Shown here in pieces: positions 22,936 to 35,181 of a stretch of 64,000 nucleotides of DNA (the first letter of the stretch is position 1; every line of letters starts with the position of its first letter). The position numbers were made by a program, and so were the translations under genes. The notes under the pieces were generated by a model that saw only the letters and a program-made list of their open reading frames with translations, did no database searches and was not told the DNA's origin. This DNA is from Macrocystis pyrifera (Eukaryota > Sar > Phaeophyceae > Laminariales > Laminariaceae). The DNA lies in NCBI GenBank assembly GCA_031763025.1, contig JASSKH010000006.1, forward strand, positions 4,833,691-4,897,690, written 5' to 3'.

Positions 22936-23760
22936 ATGTTCTACTTCCTATTCTGCCCGGCACCTTGCTACCTGCTACCCTATCTGCCATCTCCTTCCTA
23001 CTTTCGTCCACTGCAGTTCCCCTGCCACTCCTCTTCCCCCCCCTCTCCGCATTCCCTTGGTTGGGTTTTCTGCTACTCCTCTTGTTGCCCCTCCTCCCCC
23101 CATTCCCTTGGACACCACCCACGACAGATGGATGCGCGGCGCTGCCTACTCAGCTCAGCCTCAGCCTCGTGCCACCTCACCGTGAACCGTTCGGCTGCTT
23201 CCAGGATCCCCCGGTACCACTTCCCCGCCTTTTTTGCAGCAGTGGGCCACAGTGCGGTCTCAACTCCAAACACCAAGGGAGCAAGTTCCGTTGACCCTTC
23301 GATGGCTCGGAACTCCCTAAGGTCTTCGACTATGCATCTATGCCAAGTCTTAACCTGTCCGCCAGGTCTCGGGTTCTCCCCACCAGCAATCGTCCCGAAC
23401 ATTACCCGACTGGGTAATCGATCCTTGCTTTGCCGTGCCCCCCCCCCGCGACGAAGAGACGCCGTTTGCGGATGGTCGTCTCGATGCTCTCGCAACGTGT
23501 CATCTTGAGGGCCTTCGCGTACGAGAGGGTGTCATGGTCAGTACGAAGTCGGCGCTGGAAGCCAATGACTCGCAACAGGACTTGGTGGTGAGCCGTTCGA
23601 AGCTTGGCAAAGTGTTCCGCTCTGAGGGTCCACGTCACCCACACGTACAGCAGGGTCTCAATCACCTCGGCCTTCAGCATTCGGACTTTCAGGCTAAGGG
23701 GAGTGGTCGTCCTATCATACAGCTCCGGGCCGAACCGTTTGAGGCATGGCATTGCATGGC
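22936..23760 (-). pseudogene. LINE RT C-terminal half, frameshifted
   Basis: Homologous to 4661-5460. It starts after the YADD motif ([19 protein letters not shown]), continues through [20 protein letters not shown] and [12 protein letters not shown], and ends near RKEMADRVA. At least two frame changes (around 23,440, in a C-run, and 23,110) break it. At its right end it meets the tail of another LINE copy with a CAA microsatellite. Confidence 0.7.
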
Positions 23761-23912
23761 ATACATACGTAGCAACGTAGTATCTCTTAAGCAATATGTG
23801 GCGTATCTTTGTGACCACAGAAAGAACTTGTATCTCTCTAGGATTGAAGAATCGGCACTGACACTGGTTGTGCTGGATGTCGACGGGTAGAAAGAACGGT
23901 TTAATGCGAAGA

Positions 23913-23960
<48 letters not shown>
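23761..23960 (+). repeat. LINE 3' terminus with CAA microsatellite tail
   Basis: The shared LINE end (GTCGAC module) is followed by an uninterrupted AAC/CAA repeat from about 23,914 to 23,960. This shows the natural 3' tail of the module A family. Confidence 0.6.
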
Positions 23961-23961
<1 letters not shown>

Positions 23962-23984
23962 ATAAGCTCTACATTTTTACCTAC

Positions 23985-25130
23985 CAGGTCCGCCGTGCGT
24001 GGTGTCCAAGGGAATAGGGGGAGGAGGGGCAACAAGAGGAGTAGCAGAAAACCCGACCAAGGGAAAGCGGAGAGGGGGGGGAAGAGGAGTAGCAGGGAAG
24101 CTGCAGTGGACGAAAGTAGGAGGGAGATGGCAGATAGGGTGGCAAGGTACCAGGCAGACTAAGAAGTAGAGCATGCATATACTACTTGTACCACCAACTG
24201 GTGCAGCTGGTTCGAACGTGGTCTTCCTTTGTCTTCCTTTCGTTTTCGTTTATTTTTGTTTCATCTTATTTTCTTCTTTTGCGCTGACCCTGTATGATTT
24301 TCATTTTATTTTCTTTCTGCCTTTCTCCGATTGATGAGCTGCCTTATCGAAGGAGTCGTGTGGCGTGGGTGGATGACGAGCCTGCTTTGCTTTTTTCGGA
24401 CTGTCTGACGCCGAGGGGCCGGGCATAGTTGACGAACGCTGGACGAAGGCGGCAGACAGGGTAGCAAGGTACCAGGTGGACCAGCAGGGAGACCCTGGCT
24501 GTGCTATTCGTACCATGCTGCTGCCGCTACCTGGAGGATGCTTTGTGCTTTGTTTGGTTTGCCTGTTTTTTTCCTTTGGTTCTTAGTCTTACTCTGTTGA
24601 CGACTATCACGGGGGTCCATAGTTAACAGGACCAAATATTTTTAGTAAAACAAGGTAAATATATAGGTTTTTATGTATGTCATAGGTCCTGTTAACTATA
24701 GACCCCCGTAATAGTGGTGTTTTCTCCTTTTTCCTGTTTTTTTTCCAGCTCTTTCTTTTCAAGTGTCTGCCGGATCTCCTGCGAGGGGGGCACAATGGTT
24801 TGTTGTTATATCATATATATACCAGGTATATATTAGTTTTTTTTTTTCTTGTACGATATTTTACTCTTTTGCATTGCCTCCTTTGTTTTTGTTTTTTTTT
24901 CTCTTTGTTTCCTTTCGTTTCTCTAGGTCGTGGAATGTGTATGTCGTGCCTCTCGTACGCAGTATCATGACATGGCATATCATTGCATACGCGGCAACGT
25001 AGTATCTCTGTGGCGTAGCTTTGTGACCACATAACTTGTATCTCTCGAGGATTGAAGAATCGGCACGGACACGGGTTGTGCTGGATGTCGACGGGTAGAA
25101 ACAACGGTTTAATGTGAAGAAAACAACAGG
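23985..25130 (+). repeat. LINE C-terminus and module A with MITE insertion
   Basis: Plus-oriented: C-terminal LINE piece (about 23,985-24,165), then module A to the shared end at about 25,125. It is interrupted at 24,609-24,709 by a small inverted-repeat element. Confidence 0.6.
24609..24709. mobile_element. 101-bp MITE in a LINE 3' module
   Basis: Inverted repeat of 25 bp, 24 matching, beginning ACGGGGGTC and including ATAGTTAACAGGACC, around an AT-rich core of about 50 bp. Other module A copies (near 20,252 and 22,490) lack this sequence at the same place, so it is an insertion. The target duplication is unclear (TAT/ATA at the edges), so no superfamily is assigned. Confidence 0.65.
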
Positions 25131-25565
25131 TACCAGGTATGCAGTAGGCACAGCACCATATCACACTGATGTGACATGCAACTCATACATATATATTCTA
25201 TGAAAGGGAAAAAACGAAAGAAAGCAAACAAAAACAAAAACAAAGAAAACGAATCGAGAGAGGAAAAAATCAAATATGTACGAAAACACTGTGTCGTACC
25301 TTCTGGCAGGGGATGTGGCGGACACTTCGAAAGACCGAGCTAAAATAGAAAACCTCAGCAATAATAAAATTCACCGAAAGCATGCATGCTCGTGTAGACG
25401 TTTCTTGCAAAAAAAATATTAGCGGAAAGCGCGAGAAGATCGTGAGTTGGCTAGCTTAGATGAAAATCGACAAGCAGATGGAATGCTGAACCTTATACGC
25501 GACAAAGAATGAAGGGGCGTACCGACGGGACGACACCTGTGACCACGGCTTGTTCAGAACAACGC
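25131..25565. repeat. Diverged module A piece and headless SINE
   Basis: 25,150-25,370 is a diverged minus-strand module A fragment. 25,375-25,565 matches the SINE body on the plus strand, without head and without tail. Confidence 0.5.
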
Positions 25566-26856
25566 TGATGGCCAAACGAACACCGCCAACGTACCATACC
25601 ACATACTGTAGTTTTCCCGTACCATACCGCCAACATACCATACTACATACGTTTCTATATACCATACCACCACCAACATAAACCACATCATGTAACATGT
25701 TTTTTTCCATATAGTATATCAAACCGTGTAGTACTATCATCGTACGTACCATATATTACTTTGTACCAAATGGCCGTTTTTTCCGGAATAATTCACTTTT
25801 CTCGTTTGGCCGCGGGTCTTTTCTCGTGCTTCCGGCTGCGGAGTCCGCAGGGGGGCAGCGTCGATGATACGTTGCAAGCGTTGGCTCGGGCCGGGCTCCG
25901 TGGCACATGCTCTAGATGGTCAAAGTCACGTGACCCAGCATCAACTCAGGGGATGTGGTTGCACTTCCGAAAACCTATCTAGGGGCTTCGAAACCTACCT
26001 GGATCTTCTTATTTTTAACTGCAAAGATTTTGTTGTTCTCTCTTCTTGCTGCAACTGCAACAACACGCAGCAGTGCTGCCCAAGCTCGTGCTGCTCTAGC
26101 TGGAGCAGTAAAACAACAGCAAAAACGGGCGTACGAGTGCTGCTGTAGTCGAATATAGGTCGAGTGTCGCTGGGTGATCCTGCTCTGCTGCTGAGCGCTC
26201 GTGTGCCCGTGGCTGCTTCGCCACGTCGTGCTCGTGTTCGTCTCGTGCTCGTTGCGTTTGATTGAGCAATCGAGTGATCGTGGTCCCGTGTTTTTTATTT
26301 GCGGTGCAATACGGGGCTGGAAACCTACTCATGCTCGTGCGCTCGAGTGCTGCTCGAGCAGTACGCAGCAGTACAAGAACAGCAACAACAAGCGAACAAG
26401 TACTGCTTGAATCGAGTGTTGTTGCTGCTGATGCTGTTGCTGTTGAGTGCTCGTGTGCTCGTCACTGCTTGTCCACAAGACGTGAGAAAAGGCTGAACCA
26501 CCATGTACGTACATATCTGGTGGCATTTTTTTTGTATCTCGGCGCGATTCACCATTTATCGGATCTTTGCACCACGTATTGCGTTGCGTAGCCGGGTGTT
26601 CGCTGCCCTTTGCACAATGTGCCCGTGACACACGGTCTGCTTATTGTTCTGCTACTACTCCAGTTGTTGCCGCCGCTACTGCTGCACGCAATCACGGTAT
26701 AGCTGCTACTGTTGCTGGCGCAGGCTGTTTTTCTTGCGGCTACTCTTCGTTGCTTTGTGTACCTACGACTGATGTTTTTATCACACCCTGCTGGCTGTTT
26801 CGTGTATCAGTACATTTTGTACCGGGTGTTAATTGCGTTGCGCGTGTATAGGGTTG
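25566..26856. other. No gene; short tandem and GTGCTCG-rich sequence
   Basis: 25,570-25,700 has loose repeats of ACCATACCRCCAACATACC. 26,080-26,480 is dense in GCTCGTG/CGAGTGCTGC motifs on both strands, resembling the motif arrays of the hAT-like elements, but no terminal repeat pair was found. No coding region supported. Confidence 0.35.
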
Positions 26857-27939
26857 TGTTACAGCGGGTGGCGCCAGGGAGGGAGGTTCATAGCGCTGTG
26901 ACTGTCGTGACCAGCGCTATGGGGAGGATAATACGGCGCGAGACGATTGTCCTGATCAGGGTCACGCGTCGGGTCTATTCGATAGGCAGAGGGCAAGCTT
27001 TGGTTAGCATCCTCTGGGGCTCAGGGACCATAGGTAGGGGTCCAGAAAAATATATATAGATTGTTCGCGCGAAGCGCGAAAAAATATAATGGCGTTTTTG
27101 TCGGGCGAGCTACAATACCAAATACTTGAAAATAGTGGGAAAAGATAAGAAACCGGAACGCTGGTCCAGTCCGAATTTTTTATTTGTCAAAGGTACGTTC
27201 TATACTGAGTTGAGTATAACCGCATTCAATTTTTTCATTTTCCTGCCATTTACTCTTACAGTAGGTTCCTTCACCTGTGTTCTGGTAGAAGGCAAGATTC
27301 TGTTTTCAGCGTTAAAAGTCGACTTCATGTATTAGTGCATATCTGTTCGAGATAAAATCCGATTTGCGAAACGGTTTTTTTCACGTTGGATTACCTGGTA
27401 CTTTCCGGATAGGCTGGCAGTACCGGTATATTTGTTGCAGGTGAAGGGCTGCGAGGGTGTCGTCGCAAAGATAGGCAACAAAAAAACTAGAAAATACACT
27501 ATGTATTACTGCAGCTAGCTGCTGCTCTAGAATTTTATCTCTGACGACACAGAACGATCACACATGAGATAATCTACGCAACGTGACCGATGGAAGTGGT
27601 ATCTCGTATAATTTGCTACTATATTAAATATGGATGCATGGAGAGTTGTCTGGTGGTGTGATGACGAAGTTCACTGCATTTTAGACAACACACAGAACGC
27701 AGCGTCTACATCGCCCTCGGTCTTCTCCAAAAAAACATACAATACACGGAAAAAGTCAAACCGTGTGTTAAGAACAAGACGGTTTCAACCGCAAAATGTA
27801 TATTCAGCAGCAGCCAGTGCTATACCCAATCCTTCACGTTAGCCCATGTTAAACGTCAGTGGCAACTAAAGAGAATCGCCTCTGCGACCACGCCAGCCAT
27901 ATTTAGAGTCGTCGTACGACCCACGGACGAAAGGGAACT

Positions 27940-30900
27940 TGCAAGGAGGAAATTCAATTGTCCTCTGCGTTTCGGCGAATAGGCTTTCCGTCCCTGGGCC
28001 AGGGTCAGCAGGCACGATGCGCCGTTGCTCGTCCAATTATGGGTTCAGGGTCGATCCGAGACCACCCACCCTTGCGGTGCGTGCACTCCTGGCAACTTCC
28101 GGATTCCTCCATCAGTGTACGACCGCCATCCCCTCCGCTCACCCCCCCCTGGCGATATCCATCCGCAATGCGCGGACCCAGATATTTGCCCCTGCCCCCA
28201 CCGTCCTGGCGGCGACCATGGATGGCGCCAACGAATCCCGCATTGAGGGGTTGGGAGCAAAAATTCGAGGCGTGGCCACAGCAGTGCTTGAAATCTTGGT
28301 GAGTGCTTGCTGCATCACCCCCCTGACGACTCCGCGGCGACTTTCATGATCGGGAGCTATCCGCGTTTCTCAGACACCGAAGCATAGCTTTGGGGTTGGC
28401 TGGCTATCTTCCTGTTGATGGCAATGACGAATGGAGAGTGCAGAGATACCGGCGGTAGCCCTTAATATGAGGGACGCAACAAGAAGGCAGGAATAGTGTT
28501 ACCACGACAGCGGTGACTGGTTGTGGCCCGAAAACGACTTCGAAGCGTGTCCGCAGATTCAAGTGAGCAGCCACTCTTGTACATCCGAAAGGTACGCGCA
28601 GTTGACCCAGTTTGCATACCACATTATAGAAGATATATTACGACAGTAGTAGCGCTATCTATTTGTTCAAGAAAGCTAGCTAGCCATCTCCCTGCCAACA
28701 AGAGTACTCCCCATGTCTTCGCACGACTCGTAACCTAGAGTAGGCTGCCAACACACGCACTGAAGTTTGCAAGCCTCTACATGTTGTTTGGATAGTTTTA
28801 CAAGCATCTATACCCGCCGCTCACCAGTATATCCCTGTTGCCTGGTCGCATTAGACCCGCGACTTTGTCGTCCTGACCAAGGGCGAGACCGATCCACTCG
28901 TTGCCTGCCCTGGCTCCACCTGCAGCGTCGTCACCTTCATCGTCAGTGCTATCTGGCGATCAAATGAAAAAATATGCGGTCCACGCCAGATGAGCGAATA
29001 AGACAGCGAAACCGAAGTCTCAATCACACGCAAGGGCTACACAATATCGTTCGCTTGCATCAGAAATGTCAGACTCCACCATAAGCAAAAAAAAATAGAA
29101 TATTGACACGCATGCCGCCATCCTTACGTTAGAGCTCCAGCAAACGACAAATGACTCAGCTGCTCGCTTTGCGGTGTTCCCCGTAAGAAGGTCCTCGTTG
29201 TTGAAGTCGCCATTGCCTCCGCACCATCGTCTATCGGCGGCTTGTAAGATTCTGCCTGCGGATGATATATATGCCCAGCAACGCTAAATCATCGAAAGAC
29301 GAAGGTTCAGCAGACTCTGGCCGTGTACTGTCTTGGCGTACACGCCCCCCCTCCCTCCCTCCCTCAGCAAACTCTCCTCCTTCGTGGGCAGCACGCTCGC
29401 CTCTACGGCTGCATCAAATCCCTCGTCACCGTCTGCTGCGATTTCCTGCAGGTGGGAGATAGGGCGCCGGTTCCGGGCGCTGCGTCCGGGCCTGCGGCAG
29501 TAGATATCGCATGTCGTTCTGTGCAACGCATTATCGTCGCCTGCCCGGCCTTCTATGACACAGGTATTGGCGGCGACCTGGCGTACAGGACGGAGACACC
29601 TAGTGATGTTTCCCTCATGATCTTGACCGCTCCCCACAGCCCGACCCGCTGCGTCCGAGCTTCCCCGTGACAGAGAGCTTCACGCGCGAAGAGTAGCTGG
29701 TGCTATACAGGCGCATCTGTTTCGCGGATAGGGCATATACGAGACCTGTTTCGCGGAGAGGGGCGTAGACGAGGGCGGGAAGGACGAGGGTACTTCTGTG
29801 TGTAGCACTTGAGGGGCGCTGGGCGTTACGGTTACGTATTTCAGTACCGACATATTCGATAGAGCTTTGACCGGCCACCGTATTTCCTCGATAATGTTTA
29901 AACCGGGCGCCAAGTCCTCAGGTGCGCTGAACGCAGAGGCGAGGCGATGGCGCACTTCGAGTCGACCATCGTTTTGCACAGAACGACCGAGTTGAAGGTA
30001 TCATATAACCTTAGCCCCGTTGTGTGTCGTTGAGACGAGCGCTCGTACAGCGGCAGAACGGAATGGCGCTGTTCGGCAACTGCTTCCCCAGCAGGCATGC
30101 CGTCATGGCGGCGTGTTATCGAGACGAGTATGCTACCAACTTCAATTTAGCGAGCGGGTGCAAGTGCAAGGTATTCGCCGCTTCGACGCCGCAGTTGTTG
30201 AAAGCCTGCGCAGCATCCGTTTTGATCGCGATGCTAGTCAGCGCAAGGGGTCCATCGAGCAGAAAGGCGGTCGCCGTGCAAGTTGGTGCAAAGACAAAAA
30301 AAGAGTGCAGGTACTCCTGCCACAAAAAAGGGACGCAGGAAAAAAACGTACCCAGATGTTATTTGTCATGGCACTCGTGGTTGGCTGCTCTCACCTTAGT
30401 CGATCCTCGAGAGCAGTAGGGAACGTCTCCTGTGTGAACCCAGAAGGGACCCTCTGCAAGTGGAAGAGGAAGGGCGTGCCGCGATGGGGGGGAGTGCATT
30501 GATGGCCGCCACGTTTTGCCCCCCGAATCGACCATCTCCCACCCGCGTCTACACCAAGAACCTCCTTGTCCACCCGGCTGTTCGCTCTTACGAAGGACAT
30601 GGGCAGCAGGGGCTCCATCTCCAACTTTTGGAGAAGACGGGCAGGCTGGATCACGGCGGTCAGCTCGTTCTCGTTGTACACTGATCTCCGTTGCCTCCTG
30701 AAGTAAAGGGCGGTCAGCACAGGAGTCATCTGGGGATGGGTTCAACAAGCGAGACGGACGACGGACGACCGGTCGAGGCGATGTCGAGTCTTGTAGAAAA
30801 AACAAACTGCGTCACTCGTTCTGATGAAACAGGCAAGTCTGCTCTTGACCACTGTGATAACACTGCCAAGTTGGTACCGGTAGTTGTTTAGCTATGCTCT

Positions 30901-31060
30901 GGATGAAGCCTGTAACGTAAAAACAGAGTAATACAACCCCCAGTTCACCTGTGAGTACAACAGAATGGGCGGCGTTAAGCCGTTGCCCCCGTAAATCCTG
31001 AGCCTGGTCTCGTAGGAGAGCTCGAGCTGCCTGGTCGGCTGCTTCCTGCTACTGCCTGGT
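27940..31060 (-). pseudogene. Degenerate exonuclease/transposase gene in copy 1
   Basis: Relics of the copy 2 gene: C-terminal part (27,950-28,480), the acidic linker exons (28,810-29,660), the second exonuclease exon (29,900-30,330) and the first (30,360-30,800). The last still reads GTPFLFHLQRVPSGFTQETF but has LGVDAG in place of LGLDAE, so the first catalytic Asp-x-Glu pair is lost. Many stops and frame changes are present. The DDE-like and Cys-rich parts are deleted. It cannot encode a working protein. Confidence 0.65.
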
Positions 31061-31330
31061 CGGTTACTGTTGCTGCTGTTGCTGCTTCTGCTGCTGCTGC
31101 TGCTTCTGCTGCTGCTTGCTGTCGATAGTGCTGGCACTGGTGCTTCTGGCTACAGCGGCCTTCCCGTTGAAGTCGGCTGCTTTGCGGGTGCTGCTGCTGG
31201 AGACCGTTGGTACTCTTCCTGGCACTGCTCCCCCTCTTCGGCGTCTGGAGCCTGACACGGAGAGCTCTGAGTGCCTGGTCTGCTGCTGCTGCTGCTGTGC
31301 TGCTGCTGCTATGCCGCTACTGCTCTGCTG
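31000..31330. repeat. CTG-rich microsatellite region of copy 1
   Basis: Interrupted CTG/GCT runs (31,067-31,116 and 31,282-31,310). It corresponds to the CTG-rich part of copy 2 at 39.78-40.02 kb, where the minus strand encodes Ala/Ser-rich sequence. Confidence 0.6.
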
Positions 31331-31596
31331 CTGATGATGTGTTGGCGTCGCGAGAAAGGTGCCGCTCGTACACGAAACTTGACAGTCCAGTGAACGGAAT
31401 TCGAGCCTCGGGGTGATGTCGGGGTGATTTTGGCCTCTTGGTCAATAGAAATCGTCGTAATCAAAAGTCGTGATCTATCTCGCTCGGTAAACCCCTTATA
31501 TTATCAGGTATTGACCAATAGGAATGCGTCGTAATCAAGAAAAATGCCCTACCTTTTGTCGCTGTGCCTCTGGGGGCTCAGGGACCATAGGTAGGG

Positions 31597-32540
31597 GTCG
31601 AAAAAAGACAAAGGCGTTTTTCTCGGGCTAGGTACTATGAAAAACACTTGATAAATAGGAAAGCTGGTCCAGCCTGAATTTCTTATTTTTGGGAAATTGT
31701 ACGAAACAATTCAGTATAATATTTTTTTTCTCCAAAATGTCGTTTTGTACGGTACCACCGTATATTCTACAGTGTGCAATATCTGCAATCATTTTTCACT
31801 GACTTACTTATCGTGTTATTCATACACTGGTACCAAGAATTCTCACGTGTGCACTTTTTTTTTCATACCTTTGTTTTGGACGAGTCACTATTACGATTGT
31901 AGCTCTTCGAGATAACCTCCGATTATTATGCGGTTTATCGCTTTCAAATCTTTGGTACTTTTCGGATAAATTCGTACTGTCACAGTATTTGTGGCGGGTG
32001 AGGGGTTGAACAGGCAGCGCGATAAATTAGGCAACACCAAAAGAAAAAAACCAAACAGAATGTCTCGTTTGACCAGTGACGGAACGGTCACACACCACGA
32101 GGTACTCACCGCACTGCTCTAGCAGTGGAGTGTCGGACCCATGGACATATGTGCGATAAAGTAACGACATGATTTAATGATACATATGTACATGCACTTA
32201 CATTTTACATTTTACAACACAACGCACCAAATGCACCATCTACAGCCATCCGGCTCTTTGGAAGAAAACACGCTAGCAAGAAACCGAAATCACGGAACCT
32301 GGGACAAAAAAAAAAAACAACAGACGAGAAAAAAATGGCAAGTACTTATCGGGTGAGCAGCGAGATCTACACCAAATTCTACGTTATATATTGTAGTCTT
32401 TGTTTGCTCAACGCTGAAGTCAAATATTCTCTGTACGAAGATAACGGCATCCGCCTGGTGCGCTCTACATATACAGTAGTAGTTACATCGGCACACACAG
32501 CCGCGACAACGCTTGCTCCATCTACGATTCTTCGTACGAG
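31597..32540 (-). other. 3' non-coding part of copy 2
   Basis: Lies between the end of the long C-terminal frame and the left terminal repeat. AT-rich and without a convincing gene. A Lys/Arg- and Cys-rich minus frame at 32,290-32,622 may be an alternative C-terminal reading if a frame change occurred near 32.7 kb. Confidence 0.35.
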
Positions 32541-33701
32541 TCACGGCACGCCACACATTTGCAGGGCGGGAACGCCTTTTTCCTCTGCGCTTTGACGAAC
32601 ACCTTTTCCGTCTCTGTGCCACTGGTCAGCAGGCATGGTACAATGGTACTGTCCAGAGTGGGGTCCAGGGTGGTGCTGAGGCCATGCAGCCTTGTGGTGT
32701 CCGCACTCTCGGCAACTCCTGAACCTATTGACCGGTAAACGACTACCACCCCCCCCGCCCATCCTTCCATGGCGACACCCATCCGCAATGAGCTCACTCA
32801 TATCCGCCCCTGCTCCCGCCTCTACCCCCGCCGCCCCAGCTGCAACCACCGATGACCCGAAGGAGATCCGAGATGAGGGGTCGGGAGCAGGCATTCGTGG
32901 CACGGCGATGGAATTGCTGAAACTCTCAGCCGGTGCTTGTTGCCTCATCTCCCTCACGAGCCCACGGCTGATTTCCTGAACGGGACCCATGGTGTTGACC
33001 AAGTTCGCATGCTCTAAAAACACCGCAGCGTAGCTGTGCAGTTGGCCGGCTGTCTTCCTGTTGATGCCCAAGAACTCGCCGCCCTTCTCGGTGCGCTCAC
33101 ACGCCGCGTTCCAGTCCGCCGCCCACCTCGTGCAGTCTAAGCTCTGGTTATCGCGCGCCGAAGCACCTGCTTGGGGTCGAAGATACTGGAAGTATTCGCC
33201 CTTGAATTTCCGCTTCTCACCGAAAGTACATACGGGCGTGATCGGGAGTGTTTGGTTCATGAGAGCAGCAAGGTGCCTGGCGGAGGGTAGCAGCTGCTGG
33301 ACAGGCGCCCGTTGATCGATGCGGTTCGTGCCGTTGCTGGCGGTATCTTCATCGTCGTCCAATTCGGGCTGCAAGTAGTCCTCGAGCGCCGCCGCCGCCG
33401 GCTTGCCATCAAAGGTCAAAACACTAGCCGCCAAGCCCGTCCTCTCGCCATTGTCCTCGAAATCCACCGGCCCAACCCACTCCGAGTAGAGGGGCTGCCC
33501 AGGGTACCATGGCGCCGTGATACGCTGGATGTGATCAATCATGTGCTGGTGGCTGAACCCCCCAATATTTGATGCCATCCCGCGGTTGGCGACTGCCCTG
33601 CTGATGTTCCACCTGTGGTTGAACTCCATCAACACCGTGTGCGCCACCCACGGGGATGCGCAGAAGTTGGCGAAGAGTGTGCGAAGATACCGGTGGTAGC
33701 C
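32541..33701 (-). CDS. C-terminal exon of the exonuclease/DDE-like protein
   Basis: Last exon of the gene (minus strand). It follows an acceptor after a pyrimidine-rich stretch (ATTCAG at 33,702-33,707) and keeps phase with the previous exon, so RGTSSTE continues as GYHRYLRTLF. It contains MEFNHRWNISRAVANRG and HQHMIDHIQRI, then an acidic linker, and ends in a Cys/His cluster (CRECGHHK, HHPGPH) that could bind zinc. I recall similar FN...aR and RGTN..EG..H segments in uncharacterised fungal multi-domain proteins carrying an exonuclease; this needs a profile search. It is the only exon with an intact stop. Confidence 0.6.
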   Translation of the reverse strand, partial: GYHRYLRTLFANFCASPWVAHTVLMEFNHRWNISRAVANRGMASNIGGFSHQHMIDHIQRITAPWYPGQPLYSEWVGPVDFEDNGERTGLAASVLTFDGKPAAAALEDYLQPELDDDEDTASNGTNRIDQRAPVQQLLPSARHLAALMNQTLPITPVCTFGEKRKFKGEYFQYLRPQAGASARDNQSLDCTRWAADWNAACERTEKGGEFLGINRKTAGQLHSYAAVFLEHANLVNTMGPVQEISRGLVREMRQQAPAESFSNSIAVPRMPAPDPSSRISFGSSVVAAGAAGVEAGAGADMSELIADGCRHGRMGGGGGSRLPVNRFRSCRECGHHKAAWPQHHPGPHSGQYHCTMPADQWHRDGKGVRQSAEEKGVPALQMCGVP

Positions 33702-33928
33702 CTGAATACGAGAGGCGAAACGGAAAGACAGAAATGGTGTTGCGCCGGATCGTTGGTTGTGCGCTGCTCCAAAAGGGCTTCGGGAAAACTCGACTAACTC
33801 AAGACGTGCGAGCATTAAAAAACGTTTACATAAGAAAGTATAGACGCGATCCGTCGAGTACAGTAGTCGCTACCGGTATGTTTTGGAAAATGCTAGGTAT
33901 CCACCCCTCGACCAAAAACACCACTCAC

Positions 33929-34549
33929 CTCCGTGCTGCTGGTGCCACGGACGCAACGGAAGTACGGAAGGCCCGACGATGACTTGCCCCGTTCGAAGTT
34001 CAGCGGGACCCCGTCTGGATCGCTGAAGCATCCGAGCTTGATGTGCTCGCGTACCAGACGAACGGCCTTCATCGCAGCAGCGGACAGGAGCGCTTCACCA
34101 GTCTTGGCGTCCTTGATGTCCTTGTACTTTTCGATCACCGCATTGAACCGTTTTAGGTGCAATGGTGTGGCTGGGACACGGCGCCTCGAGTTCTGCAAGA
34201 CGAAAGCCCAATTAGTTTCCTTCATCGCCGCGATTTGGGCAGCGGTCATTCCCTCTCTCGCGAGCACATGTTCCCATGCCCGGACGTCGGCCCTGTTGAC
34301 CATGAAGAACGCATCACGCAGGATGGCCGTGAAGGGCAGACAAGCGCCGTGTGCCTTAGACACAAGCTTGGTGATACGCGTCATGCCGTGAAACTCGTCC
34401 AATCGTACAAACATCGCGCGTGCCGCACGCGCAGTGCCCAATTTGTCGGCAGCACTTGAGGTCGTAGGAGGAGTCGCTGAAGCGACTGACGTCGTGGAAG
34501 TATCGGAAGTCGAGGTGGCGCTGGCAGCACCGGGGATCGCACCTACGCC
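33929..34549 (-). CDS. Exon with LDEFHGMTRI and RGTSSTE motifs
   Basis: GT-AG exon: acceptor AATAG before 34,549, donor GAG then GTGAGTGG at 33,928. Both junctions keep frame. After a Ser/Thr-rich stretch it reads MFVRLDEFHGMTRITKLVSK, later GCFSDPDGVPLNFERG, and ends precisely at YFRCVRGTSSTE. The Glu at its end is a candidate third acidic residue of a DDE nuclease. The whole exon is absent from copy 1. Function inferred only. Confidence 0.6.
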
Positions 34550-34918
34550 CTATTGTGGGGATCATAGAAAGAAGGCACGAGGTGGAGATACGGTTGGGGT
34601 GGTACCTACTAGTAGTTTGGTTGCAGGTCCATAGTATGTGGGAGCTCTGTACATCATCCAAACATCGACTCTGCTCTCGCAACGCAATGCCATGGACTAG
34701 GCACATCAACAATAGAGTTGTGGAAATGAATTGGATTACCGATATATTTGAGCAGTCCCCTCAGTTGAGCAGTCCGAGTTTCGAGAAAAAAAACGCATCA
34801 AGAGTACCCCCTTGCCTCAGCACGACTCATAAGCAACAACAGGCTGGCAACATGCGCACCAAAGATTGCAAGCCCTTACATGGCGTTTAACTATAATTAC
34901 AAGAGACCCGCCACTCAC

Positions 34919-35046
34919 CTGGATATCGTTGCCGCTTGGGCGAGTTTGACCCACGGCTTCGTCATCCTGGCGACGGGCTGTACCTACCCACTCGTTATCT
35001 TGTTCGGCTCTACCTGAAGCTTCGTCGCTTCCGGCATCGGTGTCAT
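34919..35046 (-). CDS. Short acidic exon
   Basis: 128-bp exon, acceptor CGTCAG at 35,047, donor CAG then GTGAGT at 34,918, in phase with both neighbours. It encodes DDTDAGSDEASGRAEQDNEW and more acidic, low-complexity residues; probably a flexible linker. Confidence 0.55.
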
Positions 35047-35181
35047 CTGACGGTGAAGTGGCGGTTCACATCAGATACGTGTTCAATCATACGCCAACGC
35101 TATACAAAAAATAATAATACCGGTAGCAAAACAAGTGCTACCATCCTTCTGTTCGGGCTTCCGTCAATAATCAATGCTCAC

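Larger units (their letters stand above)
27018..31568 (-). mobile_element. Exonuclease-transposon copy 1, decayed and deleted
   Basis: 4.55 kb. Left end GGCTCAGGGACC...GGTAGGG (27,018-27,039) and right end, inverted, GGCACAGCGACA...GGTAGGG match at 18 of 22 positions. The left flank is TCCTCTGG (27,010-27,017); a shared CCTCTGG lies between this copy and the next. Its interior aligns in order with copy 2, but lacks the segments corresponding to about 33.07-33.66, 33.93-34.55 and 37.17-39.78 kb. It is therefore a non-autonomous, internally deleted derivative. Confidence 0.7.
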
